64,000 nt of DNA from Bacteroides sp. (GCA_021202275.1 JAJQDI010000009.1:372001-436000), one strand, 5' to 3'. Counted from the first letter of the stretch, positions 9,754 to 19,223 are shown. Translations and numbers: made by a program. The notes: generated by a model not told the origin, from the sequence alone.

Positions 9754-10073
9754 TTTACGATGTACGAATTTACGATGTACGATTTGGAACACAGTATATA
9801 TGAATCAATAATTAACAGATTTACGATTTACTGAACCAACGGTCGATGCAGTCAATCGAAGACTGGCGTAGCCAACCAGGCGGTCAGCAAAGCCGATTAC
9901 CAGTTGGAATAGAGTTCAATTCATAGATCTTCCCGCTTCTTTAACCGTTGACCCGGAGATAATTTAAATTATCTTTCCAATCGTACATCGTAGATCTGCA
10001 AATCCTCTCGCCTCTTCAACCGTTGGCCGGGAAGTAATTTTAAATTGTATTTCCAATCGTACATCGTAAATCA
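9754..10073. repeat. Intergenic repeat copy (b) of the TTTACGATGTACGAT family
   Basis: Starting 35 bases after the asdA stop, two direct units (AGATTTACGATGTACGAAT and TTTACGATGTACGATTTGG) lie at 9754-9787. Inverted partners (CCAATCGTACATCGTA and CCAATCGTACATCGTAAATC) lie near 9977-9994 and 10051-10073. The interior repeats ACCAACGGT, AACCGTTGACCCGG and AACCGTTGGCCGGG. The element reaches nearly to the porin start, so it must form part of that gene's upstream region. Confidence 0.65.
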
Positions 10074-10095
10074 TTTTGTTTTGTATCTGATAATC

Positions 10096-11151
10096 ATGAA
10101 ACGTATCTTACTTCTACACGTTTGCTTCACTGTTTTCCTGCTTTCCGTACATTCACAAAGTCAGCTGATGAATGTAGGGCTCGAAGTGCGGACAGATTTT
10201 GATGCCTGGATGAACAACCGCCATCCCGACAAAAGGAACTTCAAACTGAATACATTACAGCTTGTTTTCAGCGGTGAACTTTACCCGGGTATCACCTATC
10301 GGGTACAGCAACGGCTCAACGACACGCCCTTCCGGGAGAGCGACCGCTACATGGCCAACACCCTGGATGCTTTTGTCAATTTTGCCCCGCGCAACTGGAA
10401 ATGGGATTTCACGATTGGAAAACAGAACCTGCTTTTCGGTACCTACGAAACGGATTACGATCCCAGTGATCTCTACCTGCTGAGTTTAGTCTTTGATAAT
10501 TTCCTCATCAGTCAGGTAGGTGTCACCGCGCGCCGCAACTGGAAGAACATCAGTCTGGCGCTGCAGGTATCCGATGTGACCGGAGATCAGTTGGTCTACA
10601 ACGAAAACCGCTCGTTTGCCTATACACTCAATGCGGCAGGATACACGCCCGATCGGAAAATGAATGCCAGCGTAGCCTATACAATGATACAAGCCGGGAA
10701 CAAACATTTTTTCAACTGGCTGACACTGGGGGCACAGATCAGACACAACAATTACTTCGGAGAACTGGACGCGTATGCCGGCAGATACCGGGAGAATATG
10801 TCATTAGACGAGGAGACAGATAACTATATCGTAGCCGACAATCTGTCTGTATCTATGACGAGCCGCCTGCGCCTGGGAAAACTCTCTCCCTTGCTGAAAC
10901 TCTCTTTCGACTACCAGCAGGATGCACAGGAGAAAACCATGAGCAAGCGCAGATGGAGCGGAGCAGCAGGGATGGAATACTATCCGCTGTACAAACACGA
11001 TCTTCGTTTTCATGCTGTCTACCAATTCAATTACGTCAGCTACGGAGAGATGTGGTACGACAATTATCACAACGAAATGACCAACCGCGTCACCATCGGT
11101 ATGCGGTGGCAGGTGAGCCTGGGCGATCTGTTCGACAGATTACGGAAATAG
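10096..11151 (+). CDS. Outer-membrane porin (OprO/OprP-like)
   Basis: The start at 10096 gives a 351-residue protein with a clean signal peptide (KRILLLHVCFTVFLLSVHS, cut after HSQS); the longer upstream reading has no such start. The rest is a 16-18-strand-like barrel with alternating aromatic segments, an early LEVRTDFDAWMNN, a mid FTIGKQNLLFGTYE, and a terminal MRWQVSLGDLFDRLRK strand. This resembles the phosphate-selective porin / Bacteroidetes porin families. Substrate is not readable. It follows the aspT-asdA pair on the same strand but is separated by a 376-base repeat-filled spacer. Its last 12 bases overlap the 3' end of the convergent histidine kinase gene. Confidence 0.7.
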   Translation: MKRILLLHVCFTVFLLSVHSQSQLMNVGLEVRTDFDAWMNNRHPDKRNFKLNTLQLVFSGELYPGITYRVQQRLNDTPFRESDRYMANTLDAFVNFAPRNWKWDFTIGKQNLLFGTYETDYDPSDLYLLSLVFDNFLISQVGVTARRNWKNISLALQVSDVTGDQLVYNENRSFAYTLNAAGYTPDRKMNASVAYTMIQAGNKHFFNWLTLGAQIRHNNYFGELDAYAGRYRENMSLDEETDNYIVADNLSVSMTSRLRLGKLSPLLKLSFDYQQDAQEKTMSKRRWSGAAGMEYYPLYKHDLRFHAVYQFNYVSYGEMWYDNYHNEMTNRVTIGMRWQVSLGDLFDRLRK

Positions 11152-12432
11152 GATACGGAAACGTGTCAGGCCATCGGCATAGGTACGCAACGAGAATGTG
11201 CATCCGTGACGGCTCAGGATCTCACGGATAAAGATAAGGCCGATGCCCTGCCCATTGGGCTTGGTAGAGAAAAAAGGAGTAAATAACTTAGCTTCTGTCT
11301 CCCTGGAGATACCCGCGCCGTTGTCTACCACTTCCATGCCGGCGGGCGCGAATGTACGGATCGTGATCTCTCCGTTCTCACCGATACTCTCCACCGCATT
11401 CTTGATGATATTGACCACTACCTGCTCGATGAGCGCGGCATCCATCTGCACCGGGCGGAGCTTCTCCGACAACTCCATGCGGATAGTCACTCCATGATCG
11501 GCACACATTCCTTCCATAAACCGCTTGCAGGTAGCTGTGAGTTCATTCATATCCACAGCAGACAAATGAGGTTCCGGGATCTTGACCACATCGGCAAAAC
11601 GGGTGATAAACCGGCTCATGGAAAAACACCTTTCTACACATACGCCCATCACCTCACTGATCTCTTCCATACCCTCGTATTCTTTCAGAGCCTGTGCCAC
11701 GGTATCCAACGTAGAGGTGATACCAGCTGTGGTGTTGTTTACCTCGTGCGCGATCATCCGGATGACTTTTTCATAGGCTTTCTTTTCCGCACGGAACACC
11801 TCTTCCGTGAGTCCTTCGATCAGATAGAAAGGATGATGGAACCCTCTGTCGATGAAAGAGGAATGCGTACACTTATAAATATTGGAGTCGTTGAGCCGGA
11901 CGGTCTGTGTCTTTCCCAAAGGGATAGAGGCCAACTCCGCCGCCAGCGGAGAGTCTATTTCGGTGATCTTATGAAGAAGTGCTTCCTCCTGAGATACTCC
12001 CAGCATTTTCAGGGCCATAGGATTGAGCTGGGTCAGTTGTTCGTCCAGCGACAAGAGGATCACTCCCATAGGTGAAGCATTGATCAGCAGGTCCAGAAAA
12101 TGGTTTTGCTCGCGCAGACGCAACCGTTCTTCCTTCAACTGCTCCATCATGCGGTTAAATACCTTCACCACCCGATCCGCTTCATATTGCCCCACAAAGC
12201 TCAACCGGCTGCTGAAATCCTGCTCCCTCAACAACTCCATCCCGCTCCCGATGGTATGCAACGGTCTCACAATTCTGCGGTAGAACACGATCAGGAAACA
12301 AACAGTCACCAGGATAAGTCCCTCCAGCAGATAGAACATCCATGGAGTGGCATAAGCCACTTTATAGGTCAGGAAACCCAGTACAGTAAGCAGCAAAAGT
12401 GCAAAAACCCAGAAAAGACCTTTCAGGCGCAT
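11140..12432 (-). CDS. Sensor histidine kinase of a sigma-54-type two-component system
   Basis: The 430-residue membrane kinase has two transmembrane helices (about residues 5-23 and 33-50) with almost no periplasmic loop. A HAMP-like linker (52-104), a PAS domain (about 110-220), an H-box MIAHEVNNTTAGI with His229, and an ATPase domain with N-box NIIKNAVES, DNGAGIS and GQGIGLIFIREI follow. The HEVNNT H-box is that of NtrY-like kinases, which pair with NtrC-family regulators. It starts four bases after the regulator gene, so the pair is cotranscribed. The lack of a large periplasmic domain suggests it senses membrane or cytoplasmic stress. Its likely targets are the tolC and hlyD promoters described below. 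Confidence 0.9.
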   Translation of the reverse strand: MRLKGLFWVFALLLLTVLGFLTYKVAYATPWMFYLLEGLILVTVCFLIVFYRRIVRPLHTIGSGMELLREQDFSSRLSFVGQYEADRVVKVFNRMMEQLKEERLRLREQNHFLDLLINASPMGVILLSLDEQLTQLNPMALKMLGVSQEEALLHKITEIDSPLAAELASIPLGKTQTVRLNDSNIYKCTHSSFIDRGFHHPFYLIEGLTEEVFRAEKKAYEKVIRMIAHEVNNTTAGITSTLDTVAQALKEYEGMEEISEVMGVCVERCFSMSRFITRFADVVKIPEPHLSAVDMNELTATCKRFMEGMCADHGVTIRMELSEKLRPVQMDAALIEQVVVNIIKNAVESIGENGEITIRTFAPAGMEVVDNGAGISRETEAKLFTPFFSTKPNGQGIGLIFIREILSRHGCTFSLRTYADGLTRFRILFP

Positions 12433-12436
12433 CGCG

Positions 12437-13795
12437 TCAGGAGTTGTTAACGGTTATGTTGTATTTTTCCAGCCGGCGATACAGGGTAGCGCGACTGATG
12501 CCCAGGGCCAGAGCCACCTGGCTCAGGTTTCCTTTGTATTGATCAAGTGCCTGCAGAATGGTCTGTCGTTCAATCTCATCCAGGGTCATCCCCGCCAAAG
12601 AAGTGCCTGCTGCCACTGCCGGCTCATCTACCCGATGATACTGAGCTTCAAAATCAGAAGCCTCGAGACGTTCTTTACCACTCACCAGGATGGTACGCTC
12701 TACCAGGTTCTTCAACTCCCGGATGTTACCGGGGAAAGGCAACCGGCTCAGGAAAGTGAGCGCATCGGAAGAGAAGTCGGTACGGGGCAGTCCGTTGATC
12801 TTTGTCTGCAAGTCCGCGAAATGACGGGCCAGCAACGGAATGTCTTCTTTACGTTCGCGCAAAGCAGGCAACTGTACGGTGATCAGGTTGATACGATAGA
12901 AGAGGTCTTCCTGGAATGTACGCTCACCTACCATCTTGCGCAGATCGGCATTGGTGGCACTCACCACACGTATATCCACTTTCCGGGGCCGGCTGTCTCC
13001 CAGCACCTCAAACGTCTGATCCTGCAGAACGCGCAACAGCTTCACCTGGCACGAGAGATCCAGTTCGCCGATCTCATCCAGAAAGATCGTACCCTTATTG
13101 GCCATTTCAAAACGTCCCGAACGATCGGAAGAAGCATCAGTAAACGCCCCTTTCCTGTGACCGAACATCTCGCTTTCAAAAAGGCTTTGCGAGATCCCTC
13201 CCAGGTTCACCTTTACAAACGGATGATCTGCACGCTGGCTATTGATATGGATCGCCTCAGCAATCAATTCTTTCCCGGTACCGCTCTCTCCGGTGATCAG
13301 TACGGAAGCATTGGTACGGGCAATGCGGCCTATCATTTCCAGCACCTCCATCAATCCTTTGGAACGACCGATGATGTGATCCCGTTTCAGCGTACCGGAA
13401 CTTGCTTTCTCTTCTTCTTTTGGAATACGGGTAAGCTCCAGTGCCGTCTCGATGCGCTGAAGCAATGCGGCGTTGTTCCAGGGTTTGGTGATAAAGTCAA
13501 ACGCTCCGGCCTGCATGCCTTGTACCGCCAACTGGATGCTTCCCCAGGCTGTCATCAGGATCACAGGGACTTCCGGACGGAATATCTTCACCTGCCTGAG
13601 CAACGTGAGCCCTTCCTCTCCGGTAGTAGTGAGTGTAAAGTTCATATCCATCAGGATCAATTCGGGTGCTACAGCACGCACCACATCCATAGCTTCTCTG
13701 GGTCCGGGTACCGCCTGTACCTCATAACCGGTACGTTTGAGCATGAAGCTCAGGGAAGAACGTACGGCGCTATCATCGTCTATAACAAGGATCAT
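12437..13795 (-). CDS. NtrC-family sigma-54-dependent response regulator
   Basis: The 452-residue activator has three domains. The receiver carries acidic residues DDD near the N-terminus, phospho-acceptor Asp50 in LILMDMNF and switch Lys in ITKPW. The AAA+ domain (about 145-370) has Walker A GESGTGKE, the sigma-54-contact loop GAFTDA and Walker B IFLDEIGELD. The C-terminal Fis-type HTH carries ALALGISRATLYRRLEKY. Such proteins bind palindromic enhancers and open sigma-54 promoters. Two identical palindromes next to -24/-12-like sites upstream of tolC and hlyD are the best candidates for its targets. It lies downstream of tolC, four bases before its kinase. Confidence 0.93.
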   Translation of the reverse strand: MILVIDDDSAVRSSLSFMLKRTGYEVQAVPGPREAMDVVRAVAPELILMDMNFTLTTTGEEGLTLLRQVKIFRPEVPVILMTAWGSIQLAVQGMQAGAFDFITKPWNNAALLQRIETALELTRIPKEEEKASSGTLKRDHIIGRSKGLMEVLEMIGRIARTNASVLITGESGTGKELIAEAIHINSQRADHPFVKVNLGGISQSLFESEMFGHRKGAFTDASSDRSGRFEMANKGTIFLDEIGELDLSCQVKLLRVLQDQTFEVLGDSRPRKVDIRVVSATNADLRKMVGERTFQEDLFYRINLITVQLPALRERKEDIPLLARHFADLQTKINGLPRTDFSSDALTFLSRLPFPGNIRELKNLVERTILVSGKERLEASDFEAQYHRVDEPAVAAGTSLAGMTLDEIERQTILQALDQYKGNLSQVALALGISRATLYRRLEKYNITVNNS

Positions 13796-13841
13796 GTGAT
13801 TTAGTCTCTTTAGTCTGTTTTATTTATATGGGAACGCGGAG

Positions 13842-13985
13842 AGATGTACGATTGTACCCCGTAAATCGTCCCGCGCCTCCAAACTTACGCTTTTTTTGTG
13901 AAATAAACGATGTATTCTCCAAAAAGAAAACAGGTGAAAGTGTCCCGCATTTCAAATCGTACATCGTAAATCCGTACATCGTAAC
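13842..13985. repeat. Intergenic repeat copy (c) of the TTTACGATGTACGAT family
   Basis: Left unit GATGTACGATTG at 13843-13854 is paired with the inverted double unit CAAATCGTACATCGTAAATC and CGTACATCGTAAC at 13954-13985. On the minus strand the right arm begins directly after the tolC stop codon. The spacer between tolC and the regulator gene contains little else, and no terminator beyond this inverted repeat was seen, so the element may act on the tolC-regulator transcript. Confidence 0.6.
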
Positions 13986-15458
13986 TCATTTCACTATCCG
14001 TTCGAAATCTGCCTCCAGCTCCCTGTTCTGCTCAAAATCCCACAGGGTCAGACTGCGCAACTGATAGAAGTAGTACCAATAATAATACAGTTCATTGATA
14101 TGATTCTGTTTGGCCTCATCCTTTGAATTCTGCGCATCATTGAGATCCAGGGTATTGATCTTCCCGATCAGGAAGGTCTCAATACTGGTTTTGTACCGTT
14201 GCTGAGCGATCTTGTCTGCCTCTTCCGCGATCATCAGCTGCGCAGATTGATTATTGAAGTTAGCCACCAACAGGAAGATATCCTGATTGAAACTGATCTC
14301 TTCCTGCCGGATACGCGACATCACCACCTCACGGTTGCTCCTGGCCACCTGCACCTTTCCTTTGCGTTTGCCCCAGTCAACCAGAGGGATAGTAACCCCT
14401 ACCTCTACGATCTGATTGTCGAGCAGATCCCGGTAGGCCGACGAGAGGTGGTTGTTCCGTCCTGTATATCCGAAGTTCGCAAAAAGATCTATACTCCGCA
14501 GATTGCCCCGGGCCGTAGCTACCTCGTAATCTGCCTGCAACTGCCGCCGACGGATATTCTGCGCAAAAGAGTGGCGCGCCAGAGCTTTCTCCAGTACCAC
14601 ATCGTATACCATCTCCAGTTCCGGGACTTTCCCCGGGATCACAGGATCTAAAATATCCTGCTCGGATAGTCCCAGAAAAGCACGTAGCTGGAACATCCTG
14701 GCATTCAGTGTACTCTCTGCCTGCGTCAGATTGGCCTGGGCATTGAGCGCCGCCAGCTTCAACTGAAGCAATTCATTCTCGGAGATCTGCCCCATTTGTC
14801 TTTTGGCCTGCGCGACCTCGTACAGGCGATCGGCATTCAGCTGATTTTGCCGGGCCGTTCCCAACTGTTCTTTGGCCATCAGCAGGTTAAAGAAATAAGC
14901 GATCGCGTTCATGGTCACCTGTTCGGTAGCAGTCAGGAAAGCAGCTTTCGCCTCCGCGTAGCGTACCGGCTCGATGCGACGGTTCCACTTGGTATGATTC
15001 ACACCGAACACCGGTTGGGTCAGCTGTACGCCGACAGGTACGGACATATACTGTTTGTAGCTGTTATTGCCCAGCTGATTGATAAAATCCAGGGAAGAGG
15101 TCAGCGACAACGTACCACCGCTGAACCAGATATTCTGATCAATAGACAGATGGCCAGAGAGTCCCAGTGAATTGTTGCGGACAAACGTATAGCTTCCATC
15201 TTCCTGCTGATACGCGTTGTAAGACTTATTATAGTTAGGAAGCGTTCCTTTGAAACTCATCTCCGGCAACAGATCCGCGCGAAAGGTACGGTATTCCCAA
15301 TAGGCGGTTTTCAGTTCATTCAACGCCACAGCCGCGTCTACCGACTGAGTACGTGCCAGGTCAATAGCCTCTTCCAGCGTGATCGGACGTTCGTCTTGTG
15401 CCCCGGCCTGCGAAGTGAAGCAGATAAGGAAGATAAATAGCAGAAAGTATGATCTCAT
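13986..15458 (-). CDS. TolC-family outer-membrane efflux protein
   Basis: The 490-residue protein has a signal peptide (YFLLFIFLICFTSQAGAQ) and two repeated outer-membrane-efflux (OEP) halves. The first carries ITLEEAIDLARTQSVDAAVA, LSGHLSIDQNIWFSGGTLSL and ATEQVTMNAIAYFFNLLMAKEQL; the second carries a VGVTIPLVDWGKRKGKVQVA strand and a long helical LMIAEEADKIAQQRYKTS. This is the trimeric exit duct of tripartite pumps. No other tolC lies in the window, so it likely partners the HlyD/MacB-like operon at 19224-32481. A sigma-54-like promoter (15486-15503) and a palindrome (15644-15661) precede it, and the NtrC-like regulator and kinase lie downstream on the same strand. Confidence 0.92.
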   Translation of the reverse strand: MRSYFLLFIFLICFTSQAGAQDERPITLEEAIDLARTQSVDAAVALNELKTAYWEYRTFRADLLPEMSFKGTLPNYNKSYNAYQQEDGSYTFVRNNSLGLSGHLSIDQNIWFSGGTLSLTSSLDFINQLGNNSYKQYMSVPVGVQLTQPVFGVNHTKWNRRIEPVRYAEAKAAFLTATEQVTMNAIAYFFNLLMAKEQLGTARQNQLNADRLYEVAQAKRQMGQISENELLQLKLAALNAQANLTQAESTLNARMFQLRAFLGLSEQDILDPVIPGKVPELEMVYDVVLEKALARHSFAQNIRRRQLQADYEVATARGNLRSIDLFANFGYTGRNNHLSSAYRDLLDNQIVEVGVTIPLVDWGKRKGKVQVARSNREVVMSRIRQEEISFNQDIFLLVANFNNQSAQLMIAEEADKIAQQRYKTSIETFLIGKINTLDLNDAQNSKDEAKQNHINELYYYWYYFYQLRSLTLWDFEQNRELEADFERIVK

Positions 15459-15485
15459 ATCTTGTCTTGTTTTCTATCCGGAAAA

Positions 15486-15503
15486 ACAAACCATGTGCCA
15501 AAA
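15486..15503 (-). promoter_or_regulatory. Sigma-54-like -24/-12 promoter of tolC
   Basis: On the minus strand the site reads TTTTGGCACATGGTTTGT. This matches TGGCAC-N5-TTGC with one mismatch (T for the last C) and the correct GG-to-G spacing. It is 28 bases upstream of the tolC start. Assignment is by eye against the consensus. Confidence 0.6.
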
Positions 15504-15642
15504 CCCGGAATCAGAAGACTGCTCACCCAGAGAAATAGCCTGACGGCAAAGAGAACCTGCCGGATACATCGACCGGAAAGGATTTATTCATCCTTTTCCT
15601 TTTGCATACAGCCCCACAAACGGCAGACAACGACAAACAAAA

Positions 15643-15664
15643 AGTGTCCGTTTTCGGACACCTT
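15643..15664. promoter_or_regulatory. Palindrome GTGTCCGTTTTCGGACAC, candidate enhancer or terminator
   Basis: A perfect 7-bp inverted repeat around TTTT (15644-15661), identical over 18 bases to the palindrome at 32587-32604. It lies about 145 bases upstream of the tolC -24 element, a normal enhancer distance for NtrC-type activators. It is also 30 bases after the sensor kinase stop and followed on the minus strand by TTTTTG, so a terminator function is possible instead or as well. Confidence 0.6.
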
Positions 15665-15692
15665 GTACGCAGACGAACGTCTGAGACTACTG

Positions 15693-18299
15693 TTATGCGT
15701 TCTTATTGGGGATACATACCGTAAATCGCGTACCGACTCCCACTTCCGAGGTTACATCCAGCGTTCCATGCAGACGATCTACGATCGTCTTACAGATACT
15801 GAGGCCCAACCCGGCCCCCTGAGTGAAATTGTCGATCTTATAGAAGCGATCAAAGATATGATCCAGTTTCTCCTGTGCTATACCAGGTCCTGTATCTTCC
15901 ACAAAGAAGCAGGTATAGTCGTCACACTGATCAACATACCCAAATGTAATATGTCCTTGCTGAGTGAATTTGGCGGCATTATTGATCAGGTTATTGATCA
16001 CTTGCTTCAGTCTGACGGCATCTGTAAGGATACGTTTTTCTTCCGCCGGTACCTGCAGGAGCAATTTCACATTGGCCGGCATATTGAGCAGTTGCGAATG
16101 ATAGACCTCTGTCAGGATCTGTGTGAGGTCATGAGACACAAAATGGAATTCCATGGAGTTTGACTCGATCCGTGACAGATCTAGGATATCACTGATCAGT
16201 GCCAGCAACAGTTCACAATTGGTAGTAATGGTTTCCACAAACTGTTCGATCTCGTCTTTACTGAAAGCCTCAAAATTGCGCAACAGATCGGAGAAACCAA
16301 CAATGGCATTGAGCGGGGTACGTATCTCGTGACTCATATTGGCCAGGAAAGCCGATTTCAATTTATCTACCTCCATAGCCCGGTCACGCGCGGAGATCAG
16401 TTGCTCTTCCGTTTCTTTGTAACGCTGGATGCTCTGACAAACTCCCAGGACATCATACGGAGTGGCTTCGTCCATACCACTGAAAACGGAAGAGCGAAAT
16501 TCCCACCATTCGTACTGTCCGGCCGTGTTCCTGTAGCGGGCACTCACTCTCAACTGCGAATTATCCTCCTCAAGCATCCTCTGAAACGTGACCTGCGCCC
16601 GCTTGCGGTCTTCCGGATGTATCATCGCTCCCAGTTCGATACGGCTCAGTACAGACACCTCAGTAGACATCCCCAGGCAGGAAGAGAGAAAACCCTCCTG
16701 AAAAGTAAAACAGTCATTTTCTATATTGTACTGCCAGGGATACACAGGACTCTCTTCGATAGCCATCCGGAAAAAGCGTTTCTGCATCTCCTCCTCGGAG
16801 ATATTACGCAAAGAAAGAGCCACCCCGGTGAGTCCGTCGTTACCATGGACAGGTACCATCACACCGGCTATCAGGAAGTTATGACCTGCCCGCAGATCCC
16901 GTATAAATGACCCTTCGGGTATAGCCAGACTGCTATCTGTCTCCAGCACCTGCCGCAACATCGGATAAAGGATCTTTTCGCCGTTGTTATAGATCTGAAA
17001 TACCGCGTCTGCCGTCATACCCTCATAAGGCCTGACCACTGTTTCATCGGGCAATTTAAGCATCCGGTGCAACGCGAGGTTGGTATAACGGATCCGGAAC
17101 TCCGTATCGAAAGTAATGAGCCCGTCGCGCATGGAATGGAAGATATGGTCGAACTCATTGCGCTGAGCTACCAACTCTTCCTGCAATTGCAGACGGGTCT
17201 GTGCCTGGATACGATGACGGTATTCCCGGCGGTTAGTCAGGATAAGTTTGCATACAATAAAGATCAGAACAGAAGAAAAAACACCTAGAACGAGCGCAAA
17301 GATCACCGGATACTTATCGTAATAAGGCTCATTGATCACTACGCTGCCGGAGGGCAGATCCTCTTTGGAAATGCCAAACTGATGGAGCAGTTCATAATCA
17401 AATACCGGGAATACCTCGCTGGGCACAATCTCAAAAGTAGAGGGAGAAGCCCCCTTTAGGATCTGTGCTCCCCGCAGAGCAGCCAGCCGGGAAAACTCGA
17501 ACGGATTGGTGCCGAACGACGCTACCGCCCCCTGCCCCAATGCCCTGCCGTTTACAGCCAGACAAGGGACTTTGGATACCGAAGCAATCAGAGGGGTGAA
17601 CAGGCCCCAATAGGGAGAGATAAGAATGGCCTCTTCCGCATGGTCAGAGACATTGATCTCATACAAAATATCGATAATCGGATCTTCGTCCAGGTTGTAT
17701 ACATACTGTTCGTACCCGGGATTCTCTGCCAGGAAAACCTTCCAGTCTTCCATGTAACGCTGGTGGGCCTTCCTGATAAACCGGCTGTTGCTGGTTACGG
17801 TAATCACACGTTTGCGCTCCGGGAACAAAGAACGGGCTGTGTGCAACATCTCTTTGTAACTGGAAGGAGTGACAAACCCGGTTACATCCGGAAACTGCCT
17901 GAGTACTTCGTAATTGAGGAATTCTACTCCGAAAAATACCACAGGAATACTCATATCCAATGAATCCCGGCAAGCCCACAAGGAATACAAAACTTCATCA
18001 TAAGCCGTCAGGATCAGATCCGTTTCTGCTTCTATGGCCCGCAGACAGATGTCGTACATCACCTCTTCTTCCTGCTTCGCGTTCCAGTAGTGTGCCTGTA
18101 GATATTCCACGGTCAATTCTACATCCAACGAAGCCTTTCTGAATCCATCTTCTATCCCCTGCTTCATTGTCCCGGCCCAGGGATCTGTTTCCATATAAGA
18201 CTGGATAAAAAGAACCCGATAGGGCCGATCCGCGGAATATACACCTAAGATATTCCAACAGATAAGTATACAAATCCCGACCTTTCGTAACGCATGCAT
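15693..18299 (-). CDS. Sensor kinase with periplasmic ABC-substrate-binding-like domain
   Basis: The 868-residue protein has a signal peptide or first helix, then a periplasmic region (about 25-330) resembling the ABC substrate-binding family PF04392: VLFIQSYMETDPWAGTMKQG, SIPVVFFGVE, VPCLAVNGRALGQGAVASFG. A transmembrane helix (FALVLGVFSSVLIFIVCKLI, near 340), two PAS regions, a HisKA domain (ANMSHEIRTPLNAIVGFSD) and an HATPase with NNLINNAAKF, DTGPGIA and GAGLGLSICKTIV follow. There is no receiver domain and no response regulator next door, so it is an orphan kinase. The sensor fold suggests direct binding of a small periplasmic ligand. A TATCTTTG -7-like element lies at 18328-18335. It stands alone between tolC and a gene-poor region. 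Confidence 0.88.
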   Translation of the reverse strand: MHALRKVGICILICWNILGVYSADRPYRVLFIQSYMETDPWAGTMKQGIEDGFRKASLDVELTVEYLQAHYWNAKQEEEVMYDICLRAIEAETDLILTAYDEVLYSLWACRDSLDMSIPVVFFGVEFLNYEVLRQFPDVTGFVTPSSYKEMLHTARSLFPERKRVITVTSNSRFIRKAHQRYMEDWKVFLAENPGYEQYVYNLDEDPIIDILYEINVSDHAEEAILISPYWGLFTPLIASVSKVPCLAVNGRALGQGAVASFGTNPFEFSRLAALRGAQILKGASPSTFEIVPSEVFPVFDYELLHQFGISKEDLPSGSVVINEPYYDKYPVIFALVLGVFSSVLIFIVCKLILTNRREYRHRIQAQTRLQLQEELVAQRNEFDHIFHSMRDGLITFDTEFRIRYTNLALHRMLKLPDETVVRPYEGMTADAVFQIYNNGEKILYPMLRQVLETDSSLAIPEGSFIRDLRAGHNFLIAGVMVPVHGNDGLTGVALSLRNISEEEMQKRFFRMAIEESPVYPWQYNIENDCFTFQEGFLSSCLGMSTEVSVLSRIELGAMIHPEDRKRAQVTFQRMLEEDNSQLRVSARYRNTAGQYEWWEFRSSVFSGMDEATPYDVLGVCQSIQRYKETEEQLISARDRAMEVDKLKSAFLANMSHEIRTPLNAIVGFSDLLRNFEAFSKDEIEQFVETITTNCELLLALISDILDLSRIESNSMEFHFVSHDLTQILTEVYHSQLLNMPANVKLLLQVPAEEKRILTDAVRLKQVINNLINNAAKFTQQGHITFGYVDQCDDYTCFFVEDTGPGIAQEKLDHIFDRFYKIDNFTQGAGLGLSICKTIVDRLHGTLDVTSEVGVGTRFTVCIPNKNA

Positions 18300-18379
18300 C
18301 CGGTTAAGTTTTTCAAGAGTAATTGTACAAAGATAAATTTAAATCCGAAAAGTAAAGATATTTTGTATGGGTTATTTAT

Positions 18380-18522
18380 ATGTAGAGACGCATATTGGCG
18401 TCTCCGAAGTACAAATCCGACATGATGACGGTGCAGATCCGACCGTTGTGTATATCCTTCACCCGTGTGCATGGTTTCATTTGAAACCTTTTGAACGAAG
18501 ACGCAAATATGTATCCCTACAT
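18380..18522. repeat. MITE-like element with 24-bp terminal inverted repeats
   Basis: The left arm (18380-18403, ATGTAGAGACGCATATTGGC...) and the inverse of the right arm (18499-18522) match at about 19 of 24 positions. They flank 95 bases of unique sequence. The left arm also folds on itself (GAGACG...CGTCTC). The arrangement is that of a small non-autonomous element; no transposase lies within the window. Confidence 0.5.
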
Positions 18523-18859
18523 GTGGATGATAACAGGAGGAACAGGAAAACTATCAAAATGTCAAAATGACATTTCTAATCACCATCCTTTCATTTTTCA
18601 GCACCGGGATAAGGAAGCATCAGAAAAAAGAGCAAGAAATCACTTTATCAAAATACACACTGCTATCAAAATAAAACATAAAATTACACATTCATATATA
18701 TTACAACAAATATTTATACATTCGATAGCATAATCAGAAAAAACATATCTAATTAATACATTTATTTTTTCTTTCATTCGAGTTCAGATAGAATAGTATG
18801 ACTCCTTTTCTGTGCAAAAAGTAGCTTTAAGAAAAGATTCTATAGAGTTTCATGCTACC

Positions 18860-18969
18860 TTCCATAGAAACTCCGGCTATTTTCCATGGAGTCTCAACCC
18901 ATCTTCCATGGAGTCTTAGCCCATCTTCCATGGAAGAAACCAACGGTTTTCATGGAGAAATCTCCTTTC
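18860..18969. repeat. Five degenerate 22-bp tandem repeats (TTCCATGGAGTCT-)
   Basis: Units begin at 18860, 18882, 18904, 18926 and 18948, exactly 22 bases apart. Each has TTCCATGG or a close variant, and the middle two continue AGTCT-A-CCCATC. The CCATGG core is palindromic. Function unknown. Confidence 0.65.
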
Positions 18970-19223
18970 TACCTGTTGTTTCGGAACATTTCCTACTTTT
19001 TTTGCATAAAAATGCAAATTTTCATCTCCCGGATCTCACAGAACAAGAAAAACAAATCTATGGCCAGTCACCAAACCAGACCATTATATTGCATTTTAAT
19101 AGCAGAAACAAACAAATGATAGCAAAAAAGACAATTCACATATCTGTTTTCACAAAGAACTTTGCAGCATATCCTTGTATCTCTTCACGCTCTTCTTGCA
19201 GCGACCATCTGTATGCTTGTTGA

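Larger units (their letters stand above)
18300..19223. other. 924-base AT-rich gene-free region
   Basis: Between the sensor kinase start and the 3' end of the last permease no convincing gene was found. The region holds a short inverted-repeat element (18380-18522), an AT-rich stretch (about 18560-18850) and five 22-bp tandem repeats (18860-18969). The longest frame (18852-19223, plus) translates the repeats and lacks any recognisable domain. Confidence 0.6.

Noticed and set aside
18860..18969. CRISPR-like array
   Set aside because: 22-bp period with no spacers and degenerate units; a tandem repeat, no cas genes.
18852..19223. Plus-strand frame of 123 codons
   Set aside because: It merely translates the 22-bp repeats and AT-rich sequence; no domain, no promoter.
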